From NCBI GenBank assembly GCA_052118425.1, contig JBQKHF010000010.1: a stretch of 64,000 nt of DNA. One strand, written 5' to 3'. Source of the DNA: Roseburia_C sp900315735. GTDB taxonomy: Bacteria > Bacillota > Clostridia > Lachnospirales > Lachnospiraceae. This document shows, piece after piece, positions 62,678-64,000 of this stretch. The first letter of the stretch is position 1. Each line of letters starts with the position of its first letter. Position numbers and translations under genes: made by a program. Below the pieces are notes generated by a model, which saw nothing but the letters and a program-made list of their open reading frames with translations, was not told the origin of the DNA and did no database searches.

Positions 62678-62784
62678 AACATATTTTTTCAATACTATAT
62701 CAAGGAAAAACGGATATTTAATCTAATCCAAGAATATATTTTTTGTTCGTAGAATTGAATCAAAAGAATAATTGTAACAGCGTA

Positions 62785-62825
62785 AGGGCAGTTATAGACC
62801 GTAAAGGTTTGTAGCTGCCCTTTTT
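62785..62825 (+). terminator. Intrinsic terminator after the cargo genes
   Basis: AGGGCAG and CTGCCCT arms with a long loop, followed by T5. It separates the cargo genes from the conjugation module. Confidence 0.8.
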
Positions 62826-62836
62826 GCGTTTACAGA

Positions 62837-62863
62837 ACTTCTGGACAAAATGTCCAGAAGTGG
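62837..62863. promoter_or_regulatory. Palindrome copy 3 (ACTTCTGGAC-N5-GTCCAGAAGT, perfect)
   Basis: Perfect 10-bp inverted repeat with a 5-nt centre. It lies just after the terminator and before the small ORF and PcfB gene. Confidence 0.75.
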
Positions 62864-62875
62864 AAAGGAGAGCTT

Positions 62876-62914
62876 ATGAAGTATTTACTACACAGGCTGT
62901 ATGTTCCACCATAG
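62876..62914 (+). CDS. 12-codon ORF, possible leader peptide
   Basis: ATG with AAGGAG 7 nt upstream encodes MKYLLHRLYVPP and stops. It lies between palindrome 3 and the PcfB gene, 36 nt before it. It may be a leader peptide or a chance ORF. Confidence 0.35.
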   Translation: MKYLLHRLYVPP

Positions 62915-62950
62915 CGGAATTACAGCTACAAAAAATCAAGGAGGAAAACC

Positions 62951-63427
62951 ATGCAGGAGGAAGTTACACAGAAAACGATTGCCCTTGTTTTCAAGTCTTC
63001 AAGGCTTACCGCCGATGTACTGAAAAAAGCCATGAAGATGTATCTGGAGCGCCGGAAAGCCGGACAACAGGCAACGCATGGAAAAATGTCAGTGAAAAAG
63101 CTGGTAGGTCAGGGTATGGGAGCTTCGAGTATTGAGGTTACGGATAACAACATCAAGTCCTTTGAACGAGTGGCAAGGAAATACAATGTTGACTTTGCTG
63201 TGAAAAAGGATAAGACGGTGGAACCTCCGAAGTATATGGTATTTTTCAAGGGCAAGGATGCCGATGTGATCACACAGGCATTTAAAGAATTTGTGAAAGT
63301 TAATGAAAAGAAGCGTGGCAGAGTATCCGTAAAGGAGAAGCTGGCAGAGTTCAGGGAGCTGCTTGGAAAGGACAAGAACAGGGAAAGAGCAAGAGAACAC
63401 CAGAAAGACAGGGGGCAGTCGCTATGA
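62951..63427 (+). CDS. pcfB: PcfB-like conjugation protein (DUF3801)
   Basis: 158 residues, very basic at the C-terminus (KNRERAREHQKDR). The segment QKTIALVFKSSRLTADVLKKAM and GKMSVKKLVGQGMGASSIEVTD are characteristic. PcfB-type proteins bind the relaxase and help deliver it to the coupling protein. Perfect AGGAGG lies 7 nt before the ATG; the start of the coupling protein gene overlaps its stop. Confidence 0.85.
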   Translation: MQEEVTQKTIALVFKSSRLTADVLKKAMKMYLERRKAGQQATHGKMSVKKLVGQGMGASSIEVTDNNIKSFERVARKYNVDFAVKKDKTVEPPKYMVFFKGKDADVITQAFKEFVKVNEKKRGRVSVKEKLAEFRELLGKDKNRERAREHQKDRGQSL

Positions 63428-63960
63428 GTAAGATTATAGATGGTATTGCCAAAGACTTAAAAGCCATTCCCGAAACGCTGAAGGCTAAGACCGCAGGCGT
63501 GGATAAAAAGAAGCTCATTCTTATGAATCTCCCGTATGTTCTTGCAGGATATTTTTGTGACAAGATAGCGTGGCTGTGGCGTGTATCGCCGGGGAGTAAT
63601 GCTTCCGATAAGATGATGGCAGCCATGAATGGGCTGAATGATTTGTTTTCCAATCCGTTGCCAAGCTTTTTCCCGAAAGATTTACTGATCGGTATTGTGG
63701 GCGGCGTTGCGCTCCGTCTTGTGGTGTATTTCAAAGCCAAGAATGCCAAGAAGTTTAGGCAGGGTGTAGAGTACGGTTCCGCAAGGTGGGGAAATGCAAA
63801 GGATATAGAGCCTTATGTCGATCCGGTCTTTGAGAACAATGTCATACTGACAGAAACGGAAAGGCTGATGATGTCGGGCAGACCAAAGCTGTTTATTGTA
63901 AAATATAAATGTAGAAAGTTGCAGACGAAAAATGTAGGTCGTTGCAACTACATTTTGTAG
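63424..63960 (+). CDS. TraG/VirD4-type coupling protein, N-terminus, interrupted by an insertion
   Basis: The first 155 codons are good coupling-protein sequence: two membrane helices (about 30-52 and 78-100), then FRQGVEYGSARWGNAKDIEPYVDP, NNVILTETERLMMSGRPK. In intact homologues the frame goes on to the Walker A (VGGSGSGKT-like). Here, after codon 155 (base 63888), the sequence changes and the frame ends at 63960 without any ATPase motif. The missing part is presumably beyond the window, so conjugation would need the insertion to be spliced out or excised, or the gene is dead. Confidence 0.7.
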   Translation: MSKIIDGIAKDLKAIPETLKAKTAGVDKKKLILMNLPYVLAGYFCDKIAWLWRVSPGSNASDKMMAAMNGLNDLFSNPLPSFFPKDLLIGIVGGVALRLVVYFKAKNAKKFRQGVEYGSARWGNAKDIEPYVDPVFENNVILTETERLMMSGRPKLFIVKYKCRKLQTKNVGRCNYIL

Positions 63961-64000
63961 GTGATTGCAAAGCACCAGAATCCTAGGAACGGGTAGCGCC
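63889..64000 (+). mobile_element. Start of an unidentified insertion (self-splicing intron or IStron-like candidate)
   Basis: Sequence after the last coupling-protein codon is structured: AAATGTA ... TACATTT arms enclose GTTGCA(g)ACG / CGTTGCAAC (63907-63955), a long near-perfect hairpin. No GTGYG start of a group II intron is visible at the boundary; a group I intron or IStron is possible. The element is cut by the window end, so its type cannot be settled. Confidence 0.4.

Noticed and set aside
63889..64000. Group II intron at the coupling-protein break
   Set aside because: No GTGYG-type 5' end at the boundary and too little sequence for domain V; left as undetermined.
1..64000. CRISPR arrays, tRNA and rRNA genes
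   Set aside because: I looked through the intergenic gaps and saw no regularly spaced repeats with spacers and no cloverleaf-type or rRNA sequence. A covariance-model scan would be decisive.

Overview
The window is chromosomal DNA from a flagellated, spore-former-type anaerobic Bacillota, most like a gut Lachnospiraceae. This rests on the gene families seen (DUF5702/DUF6382 proteins of a tad locus, a DUF6240-like protein beside flagellin, BofA and YaaL, AI-2E-type permease, a glycogen branching enzyme), strong AGGAGG-type ribosome binding sites and moderate G+C. The species cannot be fixed from the sequence.

Layout. 1-13.9 kb: the end of purM, a coiled-coil protein, a membrane protein on the minus strand, an OmpR-type two-component system, an aconitase-superfamily hydratase, an AI-2E-family permease, a large TPR/P-loop protein and glgB. 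13.9-14.3 kb is a hairpin-rich non-coding block. 14.3-19.2 kb: an apparent sugar operon with an Old-Yellow-Enzyme-type flavoenzyme, a PTS EIIBC, an RpiR/MurR regulator and a free EIIA. 19.3-21.4 kb: a lipoprotein with tandem repeats and a probable beta-helix. 21.5-26.6 kb: a late flagellar cluster (DUF6240/FliK-like protein, flagellin, FliS), with two good sigma-28 promoters. 26.6-27.3 kb: YaaL (minus strand) and BofA.

27.3-38.0 kb: a tad (Flp pilus) locus. It holds two prepilin peptidases, TadZ, TadA, TadB, TadC, Flp pilin, a DUF5702 protein, a TadE-like pseudopilin, a second tiny TadE-like gene out of frame with its only ATG, a DUF6382-FHA protein and a rhomboid protease. Three of its intergenic gaps contain different short tandem repeats. 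38.0-55.3 kb is mostly housekeeping: flavodoxin/SCP2 protein, HIT protein, murG, pgi, a chemotaxis receptor, an SH3/SleB-type hydrolase, an SPFH protein, argF, birA, coaX, dusB, greA and lysS, with several conserved unknowns.

55.35-64 kb: the left part of an integrated conjugative element beginning just after lysS. It carries ParA, ParB, a DUF6017 replication-type protein, small accessory proteins, PcfB and the start of a TraG/VirD4 coupling protein. Between backbone modules lies an A+T-rich cargo pair: a PD-(D/E)XK (Mrr-like) nuclease and a DUF4238 protein, a plausible undescribed defence module. A nearly perfect palindrome occurs three times in the element, next to its genes. The coupling protein reading frame is broken after about 155 codons by an unidentified insertion with a stable RNA-like hairpin, which runs off the window.
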